In this document: piece by piece, positions 9,212 through 18,290 of the stretch
How positions within the stretch are numbered: the first letter of the stretch is position 1
How the letters are laid out: every line of letters starts with the position of its first letter
Origin: Rubinisphaera italica
GTDB taxonomy: Bacteria; Planctomycetota; Planctomycetia; Planctomycetales; Planctomycetaceae
DNA length: 64,000 nt
Assembly: GCF_007859715.1 (NCBI RefSeq)
Contig: NZ_SJPG01000001.1
Location: forward strand, 2,010,728 to 2,074,727
Direction: 5' to 3'
The notes under the pieces: generated by a model
The model's database searches: none
Told to the model about the DNA's origin: nothing
Seen by the model: only the letters and a program-made list of their open reading frames with translations
Translations under genes and position numbers: made by a program

Positions 9212-10459
9212 TTAATTATCATTGATCGCATCATATATGACAGGTTTGAGAAGCCATTCCGTATCAAATGTATAAGGCATGATCTGCTCGAGTGTGACAA
9301 CGATCAGGCCGTCGTCATTCGGGCTGACCCAGTAATGGGTGGAAGCGGCTCCTCCCCAGCCGTATTCCCCGACGCGGGCTGCAGGATCCCATTCGGTGTC
9401 GGCCGTGCGAACATTGAATCCGAAACTGTAGCCTGTGCCATGTCGAACCTGTGAGCCGAAACCGATAGGAAAGGCAGCCTCGGGAAGTTGATTTGTCGTC
9501 ATCAACTTGATGGTTTCGGGAGACAGGTATCGCTTACCATTCCATTGGCCCCCGTTGGCAATCATAAGTAGGAATTTCATGTAATCAGCTGCTGTACCAA
9601 CCAGTCCTCCGCCTCCAGATTGGACTGCTGGCATACTGTGATAGCGAGCATCTGTTTCGGAATTGGAAATCGGGATGAGACCGTCTTCACTGCGTTTGTA
9701 GTTGACAGCAAATCGATCAAGTTTTTCAGCAGGAACATAAAAGCCGATGTCAGTCATATCGAGGGGATCGAACAAGCGTTCCTGCAGAAACTCGCCGAAT
9801 GGCTGGCCGGAGACTTCCTGGACGATCAGTCCGAGGACATCAATGGAGTTGGAATAGATCCATTCTTCTCCTGGTTGATAAGCCAGCGGAACGGCAGCCA
9901 GCCGATTTACGTAATCATCGAGATCTTTTGACTGCGGGAGTTTCGCCTTCTTGAAAGCTTTACCAACTGCATCGTCACCGCCTCTTCCGAAGCCGGCTGT
10001 GTGACGCATTAAGTCGGCGACTGTAATTTCTCGCTTCGGCTCGACCAGTCCCTCTTCTGTCCAGACATTAACGGTTGAGAGGACGGGTGCGTATTTGGAA
10101 GCGGGAGCATCGATTTCCAGTTTGCCTTCTTCAACAAGCATCATCGCTGTAGCGGTAGCGATTGATTTTGTCATGGAAAACAGACGGACGATCGTGTTTT
10201 TTTCCATGGGATTATCGTTAGCCAGATCTCGATGCCCATAAGCTTCGAAGAAAACAACCTTGCCTTTGCGTGCGACGATTACCACTCCACCTGCGAGTTT
10301 GTCTTCCTCCAGCTGCTCATTCATCAACTCATTGATCTGATTCAATTTTGAGGAAGACATCCCGACGGATTCCGGGGCAGCCAGAGGGAGATCTGCGGCA
10401 TGTAATGGAATCGCTATCAGCAGCAAAAGACAAGCGCTGAATGAGATACGACTAAGCAT
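9212..10459 (-). CDS. Exported serine hydrolase, class C beta-lactamase fold
   Basis: 415 aa from the ATG at 10459, chosen because it begins a good signal peptide (MLSRISFSACLLLLIAIPLHAA) with GGAG eight bases upstream; an open frame extends 30 codons further but has no signal character. The beta-lactamase/transpeptidase motifs are SMTK (S96, K99), YSN in EWIYSNS, and a later HGTGYSFGF in place of KTG. This family covers esterases, D-aminopeptidases and penicillin-binding-like proteins; planctomycetes carry many copies. Acts in the periplasm; substrate unknown. It lies between the Gfo/Idh/MocA genes and pnuC-nadR. Confidence 0.88.
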   Translation of the reverse strand: MLSRISFSACLLLLIAIPLHAADLPLAAPESVGMSSSKLNQINELMNEQLEEDKLAGGVVIVARKGKVVFFEAYGHRDLANDNPMEKNTIVRLFSMTKSIATATAMMLVEEGKLEIDAPASKYAPVLSTVNVWTEEGLVEPKREITVADLMRHTAGFGRGGDDAVGKAFKKAKLPQSKDLDDYVNRLAAVPLAYQPGEEWIYSNSIDVLGLIVQEVSGQPFGEFLQERLFDPLDMTDIGFYVPAEKLDRFAVNYKRSEDGLIPISNSETDARYHSMPAVQSGGGGLVGTAADYMKFLLMIANGGQWNGKRYLSPETIKLMTTNQLPEAAFPIGFGSQVRHGTGYSFGFNVRTADTEWDPAARVGEYGWGGAASTHYWVSPNDDGLIVVTLEQIMPYTFDTEWLLKPVIYDAINDN

Positions 10460-10556
10460 TATGAGAACTCCGAGAATGAAACGAATCTCCAGATTTGAGA
10501 CTGCATCATCACGAAATCCCAACCGAATTACCACTCTGAAAGAGTTCAATACGACT

Positions 10557-11627
10557 TCAACGTTTTACGAAATCCTGAAATGAAACGGGTAATCCCGTTT
10601 CCACAGATCGTTGTGCAGCAAGGCACATGGCGACAGACCAGCGGCCTTCTTCTGCAGGGCAAGCGAGTGAGCCATTATTGTTGAGAACTTCGACCAGCAT
10701 CGCGATTTGATCTTCGAGTTCGTAAAGCTCGCCGGTCATTTTTTCGATGGGGATCTCTTCGACATTCTCTCCATTGAAACCGCGAAGTGAAAACGTCGGG
10801 TGACGGGTGCGGTCCATGGCTCCACTCCAACTGGCCCACAATGCTCCTTTGGTGCCGGTGACTTTCACTGTTTGATGATGCTCGAAAGCACTGAGAGTTT
10901 GTGTCACAACGGCATAAGCACCTTTGTCGAATTTCAAGATCGCGCTGAAATTGTCCTGCAATTCGGGATGGTCAGGCTGCCTGGAGTTTGCAGAGGCATA
11001 GACTGAAACCGGTTCTCCACTTTGTGCAAGATACCAGCGAGCCAGGTCGAAGAAGTGGATCGGCTCTTCGAGAATCCAGTTGCCGACGCGGCTGATATCA
11101 TATCGCCAGCCATCCGCTCCGAGTCGATAGGGATTGCGGGACAGTTCAACCAATGCATATTGGGGATCGCCGATATAGCCCTCTTCAATGAGGTCTTTTA
11201 CTTTGCCCCATAATGACGACAATCGCAATTCGTGTCCGACGGCAAAGATTCGCTTGTTTTCCTTGGCGATGTTGATCAGGTCATCGCATTCGGACATCGA
11301 AATGGCCATCGGCTTTTCAAGTAAAAGATGCTTTCCAGCTTTGAGTGCTTTCGAGGCAATTTCATGATGCAGATAACTGGGAACAACGATGTCAACAATT
11401 TCAATGGAATCATCTGCCAGCAGGTCTTCGTAGTTTGAGTAAACCGTTGTATCGGGATAAGTATCGCGAGCGTCCTTACATGAGGATCCACTTCGTGCAG
11501 AGATGCCCACCAGTTCTGCGCCATCTGTTTTATGAATCGCATCGGCATGATGTTTGCCCCAGGCTCCGAAACCAATTAAGCCGAAACGGATGTTCTTAGT
11601 GGAATTGTAAGCTTGTTGCGTCATCAT
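10557..11627 (-). CDS. Gfo/Idh/MocA family oxidoreductase, cytoplasmic
   Basis: 356 aa. N-terminal Rossmann fold with GLIGFGAWGKHH (residues about 16-27), then the conserved EKP motif in HLLLEKPMAIS, then the C-terminal alpha/beta domain with NWILEEPIHFFDLARWY, the His/Asp substrate region of the family. It has no signal peptide, unlike its neighbour 44 bp upstream. It uses NAD(P) to oxidise or reduce a sugar or cyclitol derivative. Part of the leftward cluster that is probably controlled by the divergent ROK protein. Confidence 0.9.
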   Translation of the reverse strand: MMTQQAYNSTKNIRFGLIGFGAWGKHHADAIHKTDGAELVGISARSGSSCKDARDTYPDTTVYSNYEDLLADDSIEIVDIVVPSYLHHEIASKALKAGKHLLLEKPMAISMSECDDLINIAKENKRIFAVGHELRLSSLWGKVKDLIEEGYIGDPQYALVELSRNPYRLGADGWRYDISRVGNWILEEPIHFFDLARWYLAQSGEPVSVYASANSRQPDHPELQDNFSAILKFDKGAYAVVTQTLSAFEHHQTVKVTGTKGALWASWSGAMDRTRHPTFSLRGFNGENVEEIPIEKMTGELYELEDQIAMLVEVLNNNGSLACPAEEGRWSVAMCLAAQRSVETGLPVSFQDFVKR

Positions 11628-11671
11628 TTTCTTTCAAGTATGGATTGCTTTCGGTTGTCGCCTGTAAAGAT

Positions 11672-13012
11672 TTACATCTGAATTTCAAAACCGGGTCTGG
11701 CTTTGCGGGAGATGAACTGATCGGCTTCGGAATCATTAATGAATGTTTCTGTCTCAGGATTCCATTGAAGTTCTCGGCCTAATCTTAATGTCAAGTTGGC
11801 CAGGTGACATGTTGTAATGGTTCGCTGATGGGAAGCCATGTCGGAAACCGGTTGTTTACGAGTCTTGATGCAATCGAAGAAGTTGGACATATGGGAAGCC
11901 GGGGGAGGGCCGTCGTAAATGCGTTCGAGATAGTCTTTAGGCAGGGGATCTTTTTTCAAACGCTCAACGGGTAGTCCTGTGAGTTTACCGCGATTGACGA
12001 AAAAGCGGCCTTCGGTTCCTTCGAAGAGGATGCCGTTTTCTCCGCTGTTGATGACCATCGTGATGTCGTCGGGAAACTGGCATTGGACATCGAATGTCGA
12101 TGGAGTATTGAAGGTATCGGTTCGAGTAGGATAACCGTTTTCATAGGGGACATGAAAGACGCCTTGTCCACGGACCCGTGAGGGACCGCTATCGAGTTGA
12201 CCGATGGCCCACTGAGCGATATCGACATGGTGGGCACCCCAGTCGGTCAGTTTCCCTCCTGCGTATTCGTACCACCAGCGGAAGGTCCAGTGAGTTCGTT
12301 CTGTAATATATTCATGCTCGGCTGCAGGGCCCTGCCAGAGATTCCAGTTGAGTTGGGGGGGTGGTGGTGAGGTTGTGAATGGGCCACCGATATTACCGGG
12401 ATCGACTCCAATTTCTATTCGTTGAAGCTTGCCAATGCGACCTTCCTGAACTAGTGCAATGGCTGTCGCGAATCGGTGGTCTGATTCCGTCCGTTGTTGT
12501 GTACCGACCTGTAAAATGCGACCCGTCTTATTGACGGCATCGGCCATCAGTCGGCCTTCATTGATGGTCACGGTCGCTGGCTTTTCACAGTAGACATCTT
12601 TACCAGCCAACATCGCTTCGATGGACATCTTGGCATGCCAGTGATCCGGGGTCGCAATCAGAACGGCATCGATATCATCTCTAGAGAGAACGTCGCGATA
12701 ATCTTCAACGAGGAGACTCTTTCCATTGCATATTTTCTGGCAGGCATAATCACGAGCAATGGAATCGACATCACACACAACACCCATTTCCGCAAACTTT
12801 ACCGCTTGCAAACCAATTGCGATTCCCCGCCCATTGCGTTTAATATCCGGTCGCCAACCCGCTCCCAGAAGTGCGATTCGCGGCTGTTCAAGAGCCGAGC
12901 GTTTCGAGACAGATTTTTCTTCGGCTCGCAAACCATAAGTACAAGCCGCTGCGAGTGCACCGGCAGTGGCACCGAGAACATCACGTCGGGTGAGTAGGTG
13001 ATCTAATCCCAT
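11672..13012 (-). CDS. Tat-exported Gfo/Idh/MocA oxidoreductase
   Basis: 446 aa. N-terminal twin-arginine signal (LTRRDVLGATAGALAAACTYGLRA) shows Tat export with cofactor bound. Then the Rossmann motif ALLGAGWRPDI, a degenerate form of GxGxxG, the EKP motif in VYCEKPATVT and the C-terminal motif YAGGKLTDWGAHHVDIAQWA typical of the planctomycete secreted group. This group is often linked to sugar or glycan breakdown in the periplasm. It is the first gene of the leftward run and its start lies 26 bp from the nearest palindromic operator candidate. Confidence 0.9.
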   Translation of the reverse strand: MGLDHLLTRRDVLGATAGALAAACTYGLRAEEKSVSKRSALEQPRIALLGAGWRPDIKRNGRGIAIGLQAVKFAEMGVVCDVDSIARDYACQKICNGKSLLVEDYRDVLSRDDIDAVLIATPDHWHAKMSIEAMLAGKDVYCEKPATVTINEGRLMADAVNKTGRILQVGTQQRTESDHRFATAIALVQEGRIGKLQRIEIGVDPGNIGGPFTTSPPPPQLNWNLWQGPAAEHEYITERTHWTFRWWYEYAGGKLTDWGAHHVDIAQWAIGQLDSGPSRVRGQGVFHVPYENGYPTRTDTFNTPSTFDVQCQFPDDITMVINSGENGILFEGTEGRFFVNRGKLTGLPVERLKKDPLPKDYLERIYDGPPPASHMSNFFDCIKTRKQPVSDMASHQRTITTCHLANLTLRLGRELQWNPETETFINDSEADQFISRKARPGFEIQM

Positions 13013-13037
13013 GATAAATTCCTTGCCTCATAAGTTA

Positions 13038-13051
13038 TTTTGATATCAAAA
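13038..13051. promoter_or_regulatory. Palindromic operator candidate, site 1
   Basis: Perfect 14-base palindrome TTTTGATATCAAAA in the divergent region between the Tat-exported oxidoreductase and the ROK gene. It shares the GATATC centre and the flanking T-run/A-run with site 2. The centres are 110 bp apart, close to a whole number of helical turns, which would allow two repressor dimers on one face of the DNA. Confidence 0.55.
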
Positions 13052-13142
13052 ATATTCTGATCGCAATAATGTGGGAACGCAATAGTCTCTGCGAACTTTT
13101 ACGAAAATCGAGGATTCTTTCGTTTTTGAATTGACTTATCAG

Positions 13143-13166
13143 CTTTATTTCGATATCGAAATAAAG
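13143..13166. promoter_or_regulatory. Palindromic operator candidate, site 2
   Basis: Perfect 24-base palindrome with core TTTCGATATCGAAA and arms CTTTA / TAAAG. It ends 13 bases before the ROK gene's Shine-Dalgarno, so a bound protein would block the ROK promoter or early transcript. Probably the autoregulatory site of the ROK repressor. Confidence 0.65.
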
Positions 13167-13191
13167 AGTCATGCCTCTAAAGGAGTCCTTC

Positions 13192-14301
13192 TTGAATTCC
13201 CGCACCATTGAAAACGAGATTGTTAGTGAGATTCGTCTGGCCACAGCGACTTCACGGGTACAGTTGGCGAAGCATCTGGGAATCGCTCCTTCAACGATGG
13301 GAATTCAAGTCGACCGTCTCATTGAACTCGGTATTCTGAAAGAGTCTACTGCTGAAGAATGGGGGCCGGGGCGGCCTCCGAAGATCCTGGAACCGAATTC
13401 TACAGCAGGTCAGTTTATCGGAATTGATTTTGATGCCCGCCGTTTACATGGTGTGAGCGTCGATTTTTCACAGCAGTTATTAAAACATCATTCGAGGGAT
13501 CTTCCGCGTCACGCAAATGCAGAAGATGTGGTTCAAATAATCCAGGAAGTGATTCGTGCAGTCCGATTTCGAGGACGTAAACTTTTAGGTATAGGTCTTG
13601 CTATTCCGGGTACACTCGATGAAGAAGCCACGAAGGGCTTGCATTATCGGTTTATTCCCGGGTGGACGAAACTTCCGCTCAGAAATGTGATTCAAACTGT
13701 TTTTCGAGTTCCGGTTTATCTGGAGAATAATGTTCGTGTAATGGCGATGGCTGAACGCTGGTTCGGACAGGCACGCACCATCCAGAATTTTATCTGTGTC
13801 GGTATCCGGAGTGGGATTGGAACAGGGATCTTTCTGAATGGGGAACTCTACCGCGGTTATGAAGGTTTAGCCGGTGAGATTGGGACATGGCCAATGCGAG
13901 AGTTTTCACTGAATAAGAAAAACGGCGATTCACTCCCCTTAGAAGACGTAGCATCTTTGCGAGCGATTCAGGAGTCTCTCAATGTCTCAGTCGAAGATTT
14001 ACTACGGTCCGCTGAGAATTGCGATCGCCTGGTGATGGAAGTTCTGAAAAGAGCGGCGAGTGCAGTCGGTCGAGTCATCTCGCAGATCTCATTGATATTG
14101 AATCCACAGATGATCGTTATTGGTGGGCCGCTGGCAGAACTTAAGGAGGCTTTCATGAAACCTTTGTGCCTGGAAGTTAAGCGAAGTTTGAGCTCGGAAG
14201 GCGGATTGATGCCGCTAATCGTATCGACACAACTTGGAGAATTAGCAGGAGCAAAGGGCGCGGCTGCGTTAGCGTTACATCGCTGGGAACTCAAGGTTTA
14301 A
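13192..14301 (+). CDS. ROK-family transcriptional repressor
   Basis: 369 aa from TTG 13192, preferred because AAAGGAG lies six bases upstream; an in-frame ATG at 13171 has no proper ribosome site. Residues 1-70 are a winged HTH (ATSRVQLAKHLGIAPSTMGIQVDRLIELGI). Residues 75-365 are the ROK sugar-kinase-like domain (FIGIDFDARRLHGVSVD, GIGLAIPGTLD, NNVRVMAMAERWFG, GIRSGIGTGIFLNGELYRGYEGLAGEIG). The zinc-binding CxCGxxGC element after GEIG is missing, replaced by a short Cys-free stretch, so it is likely a pure effector-binding repressor. Divergent from the oxidoreductase cluster with two palindromes between, it probably controls that cluster and itself. Confidence 0.88.
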   Translation: MNSRTIENEIVSEIRLATATSRVQLAKHLGIAPSTMGIQVDRLIELGILKESTAEEWGPGRPPKILEPNSTAGQFIGIDFDARRLHGVSVDFSQQLLKHHSRDLPRHANAEDVVQIIQEVIRAVRFRGRKLLGIGLAIPGTLDEEATKGLHYRFIPGWTKLPLRNVIQTVFRVPVYLENNVRVMAMAERWFGQARTIQNFICVGIRSGIGTGIFLNGELYRGYEGLAGEIGTWPMREFSLNKKNGDSLPLEDVASLRAIQESLNVSVEDLLRSAENCDRLVMEVLKRAASAVGRVISQISLILNPQMIVIGGPLAELKEAFMKPLCLEVKRSLSSEGGLMPLIVSTQLGELAGAKGAAALALHRWELKV

Positions 14302-14475
14302 ATAATCCGTCAGCAATTATTTATCGTAATGATAATACTTAAATCTGAAAGTCTAACCCACACTACAGGGCAAGCCAGCAATGGCACACATTGATTGTTA
14401 TTTCGTGGTCATGCAGGGCAGTCGATCAGGCGGTGTCTGATAACCGAGGCATAAAAAATAGATTAAGGAAATATA

Positions 14476-15510
14476 ATGATTTCAACATCGAACGATGATG
14501 CGTTCAACAAAACCGTCAGCCTGGGAGCTCCAATAGGGCAGCAAGCTTATGGAGAGACAGTATTCCCGTATGTGTATTTGTCTGACACTGAAGTCGGAAC
14601 CATTGCTGATGTTGTGGAATGGACAAGGAGCAGAAATACGGAGTTGCTAGATTTGGCGACAAAGCACGGCACCATTCTGTTTCGAGATTTCCCGATAAAC
14701 ACAGTCGAGCATTTCGATCAGTTTATTGAAGCGCTGGGGATCACAAATTTCCCTTACAAGAAATCGCTTTCTAATGCGGTGCGAATTAATCGGACTGAGC
14801 GAGTCTTTTCTGCTAACGAAGCTCCGCCAGAAGTGCAGATCTTCTTTCACCATGAGATGGCGCAAACGCCTTTTTATCCAGAGTTCATTCTGTTTTATTG
14901 CGAGATTGCGGCGAAAGAAGGCGGGGCGACTCCGTTGTGTCGTTCCGATATTCTGATGGATCGCCTTACTGATGAGCATCCTCAGTTTGTCGCCGACTGT
15001 GAGCAGTATGGACTCAAGTATTCGAATGTCATGCCGGGGGCCGACGACCAGTTTTCGGGGATGGGGCGAAGTTGGCAAAGCACATTGGGAGTACAGACAA
15101 AAGCAGAAGCCGAGGCTCGTCTCCAGGAATTGAAATACAGTTGGGAATGGCTCGAAAAGGATTGCCTGCGAGCGACAACACCCGTCTTGCCTGCAATAAT
15201 GACGTTGCCCGATGGTCGCAAAACATTTTTCAATCAGTTGATTGCCGCATGGAGTGGCTGGAAAGACGAACGAAACGATCCTTCACGCGCCATCCGGCAT
15301 GGTAACGAACAACCTCTGGATACTGAGGCCGTGCAATCTGCAATTCGTATTGCCGATGAAATCACATTCGACATGAACTGGAAACCGGGAGATGCCGTGC
15401 TGATTGATAATCGTGTTGTGATGCATGCGCGTAGAACTTTTGAAGGGCAGAGAAAAATTGTGGCTTCACTGGGAAATATGCAGACTCATGCGTTTAAGGC
15501 ACCAAAATAA
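14476..15510 (+). CDS. TauD/TfdA-family Fe(II)/2-oxoglutarate dioxygenase
   Basis: 344 aa. The facial triad begins with H125-x-E127 in FFHHEMAQ (Glu in place of the commoner Asp) and ends with the distal His in DNRVVMHARRTF near residue 320, followed by the 2-oxoglutarate-binding Arg. Family reactions are hydroxylation or oxidative cleavage of small organic acids, sulfonates or betaines using 2-oxoglutarate and oxygen. Good ribosome site (TTAAGGAAATATA before ATG). It stands 285 bp before an MFS transporter on the same strand, which could import its substrate. Substrate unknown. Confidence 0.88.
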   Translation: MISTSNDDAFNKTVSLGAPIGQQAYGETVFPYVYLSDTEVGTIADVVEWTRSRNTELLDLATKHGTILFRDFPINTVEHFDQFIEALGITNFPYKKSLSNAVRINRTERVFSANEAPPEVQIFFHHEMAQTPFYPEFILFYCEIAAKEGGATPLCRSDILMDRLTDEHPQFVADCEQYGLKYSNVMPGADDQFSGMGRSWQSTLGVQTKAEAEARLQELKYSWEWLEKDCLRATTPVLPAIMTLPDGRKTFFNQLIAAWSGWKDERNDPSRAIRHGNEQPLDTEAVQSAIRIADEITFDMNWKPGDAVLIDNRVVMHARRTFEGQRKIVASLGNMQTHAFKAPK

Positions 15511-15563
15511 TAGTGAACTTAATATAATGGTTGGCTAGTATTCTCTCAGCTTTTGAACAAACA

Positions 15564-15645
15564 GGGTGGCACGTCCCAGAACGAAGTGATGGGCGTGGGA
15601 AATGCGGATGACCACGCCCTTCGCGTTGCTCAGGGCGTGCCACCC
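15564..15645. repeat. Dispersed hairpin repeat, copy A
   Basis: About 82 bases with outer arms GGGTGGCACG and CGTGCCACCC and an inner pair GGGCGTGG / CCACGCCC, so it folds as a long imperfect hairpin. A diverged copy in inverted orientation lies beyond the MFS gene at 17155-17238; the two share the stretch GTCCCARAACGMAGTGATGG. Small REP-like or MITE-like elements of this kind are scattered in planctomycete genomes. A 69-codon open frame across it is not coding. Confidence 0.75.
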
Positions 15646-15794
15646 ATGATCCAATCTTTTCGACTTCATTCTTTTTCCAACTGTTTATTAATCGGGCACA
15701 GTCATTTAGATTGCGAAGCTATCTGGGCGACCCATTCGGGGCACCGTTCCAAGACTAATTGACATTATCAAACACTCACCAGAGCGAGCCATCT

Positions 15795-17084
15795 ATGACA
15801 CAAATCGATCCCCCGGCAGCGACAAATGAAAAATGGTACGAGGGAATTCCCCGTTATCAATGGCTTGTGTTAATCATCGCCTCTGCTGGCTGGGTGTTTG
15901 ATGTTTATGAAGGTCAAATCTTCAACATCACCCGTCAGGATATGCTGATGGAAATTCTCGATGGCGATGTGAATGCGGTGCAACGCTATGGCGATTACTT
16001 CCTCGGCATCTTTCTAGCGGGGGGAACGTTCGGTGGATTACTGTTTGGATCGCTGGCCGATCGTTACGGTCGACGTTCGATGATGATCGTCACCATTCTG
16101 TTCTATTCCATATTTTCCGGACTGACCTATTTCGTCGATAGCCTCTGGCAGGTTGCGGCTCTTCGCTTTCTGGTTGCGATGGGAGTCGGTGGAGAATGGG
16201 CGGTGGCGGCTAGTCTGGTGGCAGAAGTATTTCCCACGAAAGCGCGGGCACAGGCCTCTTCCATTTTTCATGCGTCCAGCATTCTTGGAACCTGGCTGGC
16301 AGCAATTGCCGGGATTATTGTCGGGACACACTGGCGATACGCCTATTTGATTGGAATCATTCCCGCTTTGCTGATTTTGTGGGTACGAGCCAGTGTCAAA
16401 GAAACGGATACATGGAAAACCGGCAGAACGACAGAGACCAAAAGACAATGGGGAAGTTACCGGGACTTATTGCTGAATCCCCGCTGGGCGACTCGGGCAA
16501 TTTTAGGCATGCTTCTGGCAGCTGTCGGGCTGGGAACATTCTGGTCGGTGACGGTGGCAGGGCAGGATCTGGCATTAGGACGCCTGCTGGCTGATGGAGT
16601 CTCTAAAGAGCAAGCAAGTTCGACCGCGAAATTTGCGTACGGGATTGTGCAGGCCACTGGAGGCGGATTAGGTTTATTGGCGTTTGGTCCCTTGTGTGCA
16701 AAATTCGGACGCAAGCCAACATTTATTATCTTCCAGGCACTGGCTTTGATCATTGTTCCCATCGTCTGCTTCGTGCCGCAAAGTTATACACAATTGTTAA
16801 TCCTGCTGCCGGTCTTTGGGTTTCTGACGCTTGGCATTCATTCCGGATATGCCGTTTATTTTCCAGAACTGTTTCCGACGCATCTTCGCGCAACTGGCAC
16901 AAGTTTTTGCTTCAATGGTGGCCGACTAATGGCGGTACCAGTATTGCTGTTTTCTGGCCAGCTGAAAGCGATGGAAAATGTCGGACTGCACTGGGCGGTG
17001 ACGGGACTTTCAATGTTATTTCTACTGGGAATTTTGATCATCTGCTTTTTACCAGAAACGCGAGGTCAGGAACTTCCTGAGTAA
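15795..17084 (+). CDS. MFS transporter, metabolite:H+ symporter type
   Basis: 429 aa from ATG 15795; an earlier TTG adds 12 residues that look like leader, so it was not used. Twelve hydrophobic spans. Motif A is GSLADRYGRRSMM between spans 2 and 3, and span 4-5 has VGGEWAVAASLVAE, typical of the sialate/aromatic-acid:H+ symporter groups (SHS/AAHS). It ends FLPETRGQELPE, the usual PETxG tail. Probably imports an organic acid or sugar acid. Upstream is the TauD-type dioxygenase; hairpin repeats flank the gene on both sides. Confidence 0.88.
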   Translation: MTQIDPPAATNEKWYEGIPRYQWLVLIIASAGWVFDVYEGQIFNITRQDMLMEILDGDVNAVQRYGDYFLGIFLAGGTFGGLLFGSLADRYGRRSMMIVTILFYSIFSGLTYFVDSLWQVAALRFLVAMGVGGEWAVAASLVAEVFPTKARAQASSIFHASSILGTWLAAIAGIIVGTHWRYAYLIGIIPALLILWVRASVKETDTWKTGRTTETKRQWGSYRDLLLNPRWATRAILGMLLAAVGLGTFWSVTVAGQDLALGRLLADGVSKEQASSTAKFAYGIVQATGGGLGLLAFGPLCAKFGRKPTFIIFQALALIIVPIVCFVPQSYTQLLILLPVFGFLTLGIHSGYAVYFPELFPTHLRATGTSFCFNGGRLMAVPVLLFSGQLKAMENVGLHWAVTGLSMLFLLGILIICFLPETRGQELPE

Positions 17085-17154
17085 ATGACTCTGTTATGTG
17101 ACCGAGCGCGATATTGAATAGTTGGCAAACGATTCAAACAGAGAACGAGAGCCA

Positions 17155-17238
17155 CAGGGGGATATTCCCCTGAGGAAAGCAAAGGGCAGGTCGTTTGCAA
17201 CGTCCTCGCCCATCACTGCGTTTTGGGACGCCCCCAAA
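17155..17238. repeat. Dispersed hairpin repeat, copy B (inverted)
   Basis: Reverse complement aligns along its length with copy A at 15564-15645 (shared block around CGCCCATCACTNCGTTYTGGGAC) but is more diverged. It keeps palindromic ends (CAGGGGGATATT outer arm, GACGCCCCC at the other). It fills most of the gap between the MFS gene and the convergent LRR gene and may also serve as a transcription stop. Confidence 0.65.
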
Positions 17239-17292
17239 TACTTGTTCATTCAAAGAGAAATCATGAGTGTCTTATTGATTGCACACAGTGAT

Positions 17293-18180
17293 TTAGATTT
17301 TAAGTTTCTTCTTCAAAGTTGCTTCTTCTTCGGCTTCCGTTATTGGCGTCCAGTCGACTTCGACAGTGGGCATTGCAGCTTTGATTGTTTCAACATCACT
17401 TTTCGTAATATCGATCAAACTGAGTTTTATTTGTTCCAGATTTGGCAATGGCTGAAGTTGCATCAATCCCGATGCACTCAAGCGGGCTTCCTGAAAGCTG
17501 AGCCGTTTGAGTGATTTGATTTGAGCAACAGTTTTTAGTGTTTCATTATCGAAACTGGGGGTTAACGATGAATCTCGATGTGGCAGGCGTTGTCCGATTT
17601 GAAGAGATTCGAGATGTTTCAAGCCAACTAAATGTTTAATGGCGTTGGGAGATTCCCAGTTGTGCCACTGTCGAAACTCCTTCAACTGGGAAATCTGGCC
17701 GACGGCTTCGAAAGCCTCATCGCCAGCGGTAGCTCCGGCAAAAGTCAGTCGTTCCAGTTTGGGCAGATCTTTCAGGTAAGCCAGACCGGCTCCAGTGAAA
17801 CCTTCGCAATTTCTCGAAGGATGGAACAGCGATAAGGTTCGCAGTTTCTGAAACGCTTTGAAATGGTGATAGCCTTCATCGGTTAATTCAGACCCGTTAA
17901 TCAGGATCGATTCCAATTCGGTCAAGCCAGATAACATCTCCAGTTGATGATCAGACAAATTTTTGCCGCTGATCGACAATGATTTCAGTGAAGTGAGTTG
18001 TCCAAGTTTCTGATAGTGTTCATCCTCAAAGTTTGTGCAATCCGTCTTGAGTTCGACAACAATTCCTCCCTGTTGTCTCCATGATGCTCCAATCGAACGA
18101 ATAATTTCCAAATCGGAACCAGCGGTGGTATTGGACATCGCAAGGATCAAAATCAGCATGAGAGTCAATGCAAATTTCAT
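17293..18180 (-). CDS. Exported leucine-rich-repeat protein
   Basis: 295 aa. N-terminal signal peptide (MKFALTLMLILILAMSNTTA). From about residue 45 on there are repeated LRR units of 24-26 residues, such as LTSLKSLSISGKNLSDHQLEMLSGLTELESILINGSELTDEG. It is of the bacterial Lxx-Lxx-Lxx-SxxxLTDEG type common in planctomycetes. Probably a binding or recognition protein outside the cytoplasm. No catalytic domain. Divergently transcribed from the sulfatase. Confidence 0.8.
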   Translation of the reverse strand: MKFALTLMLILILAMSNTTAGSDLEIIRSIGASWRQQGGIVVELKTDCTNFEDEHYQKLGQLTSLKSLSISGKNLSDHQLEMLSGLTELESILINGSELTDEGYHHFKAFQKLRTLSLFHPSRNCEGFTGAGLAYLKDLPKLERLTFAGATAGDEAFEAVGQISQLKEFRQWHNWESPNAIKHLVGLKHLESLQIGQRLPHRDSSLTPSFDNETLKTVAQIKSLKRLSFQEARLSASGLMQLQPLPNLEQIKLSLIDITKSDVETIKAAMPTVEVDWTPITEAEEEATLKKKLKI

Positions 18181-18290
18181 GATCAGAAACTTTCTGTGAT
18201 TGAATGATTGTTTGCAGCCAACGGCAATAGATGTATGATCATATCAATTCCTGTCACTGTAACGAAACAGTTTTGAGCGGATTTGACTGC

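Noticed and set aside
14318..14340. TTATC..GATAA inverted repeat downstream of the ROK gene as a third operator
   Set aside because: Different centre from the two GATATC palindromes and too short to stand out in AT-rich DNA.
15553..15762. 69-aa frame after the TauD gene
   Set aside because: It runs through the palindromic hairpin repeat and has no coding character.
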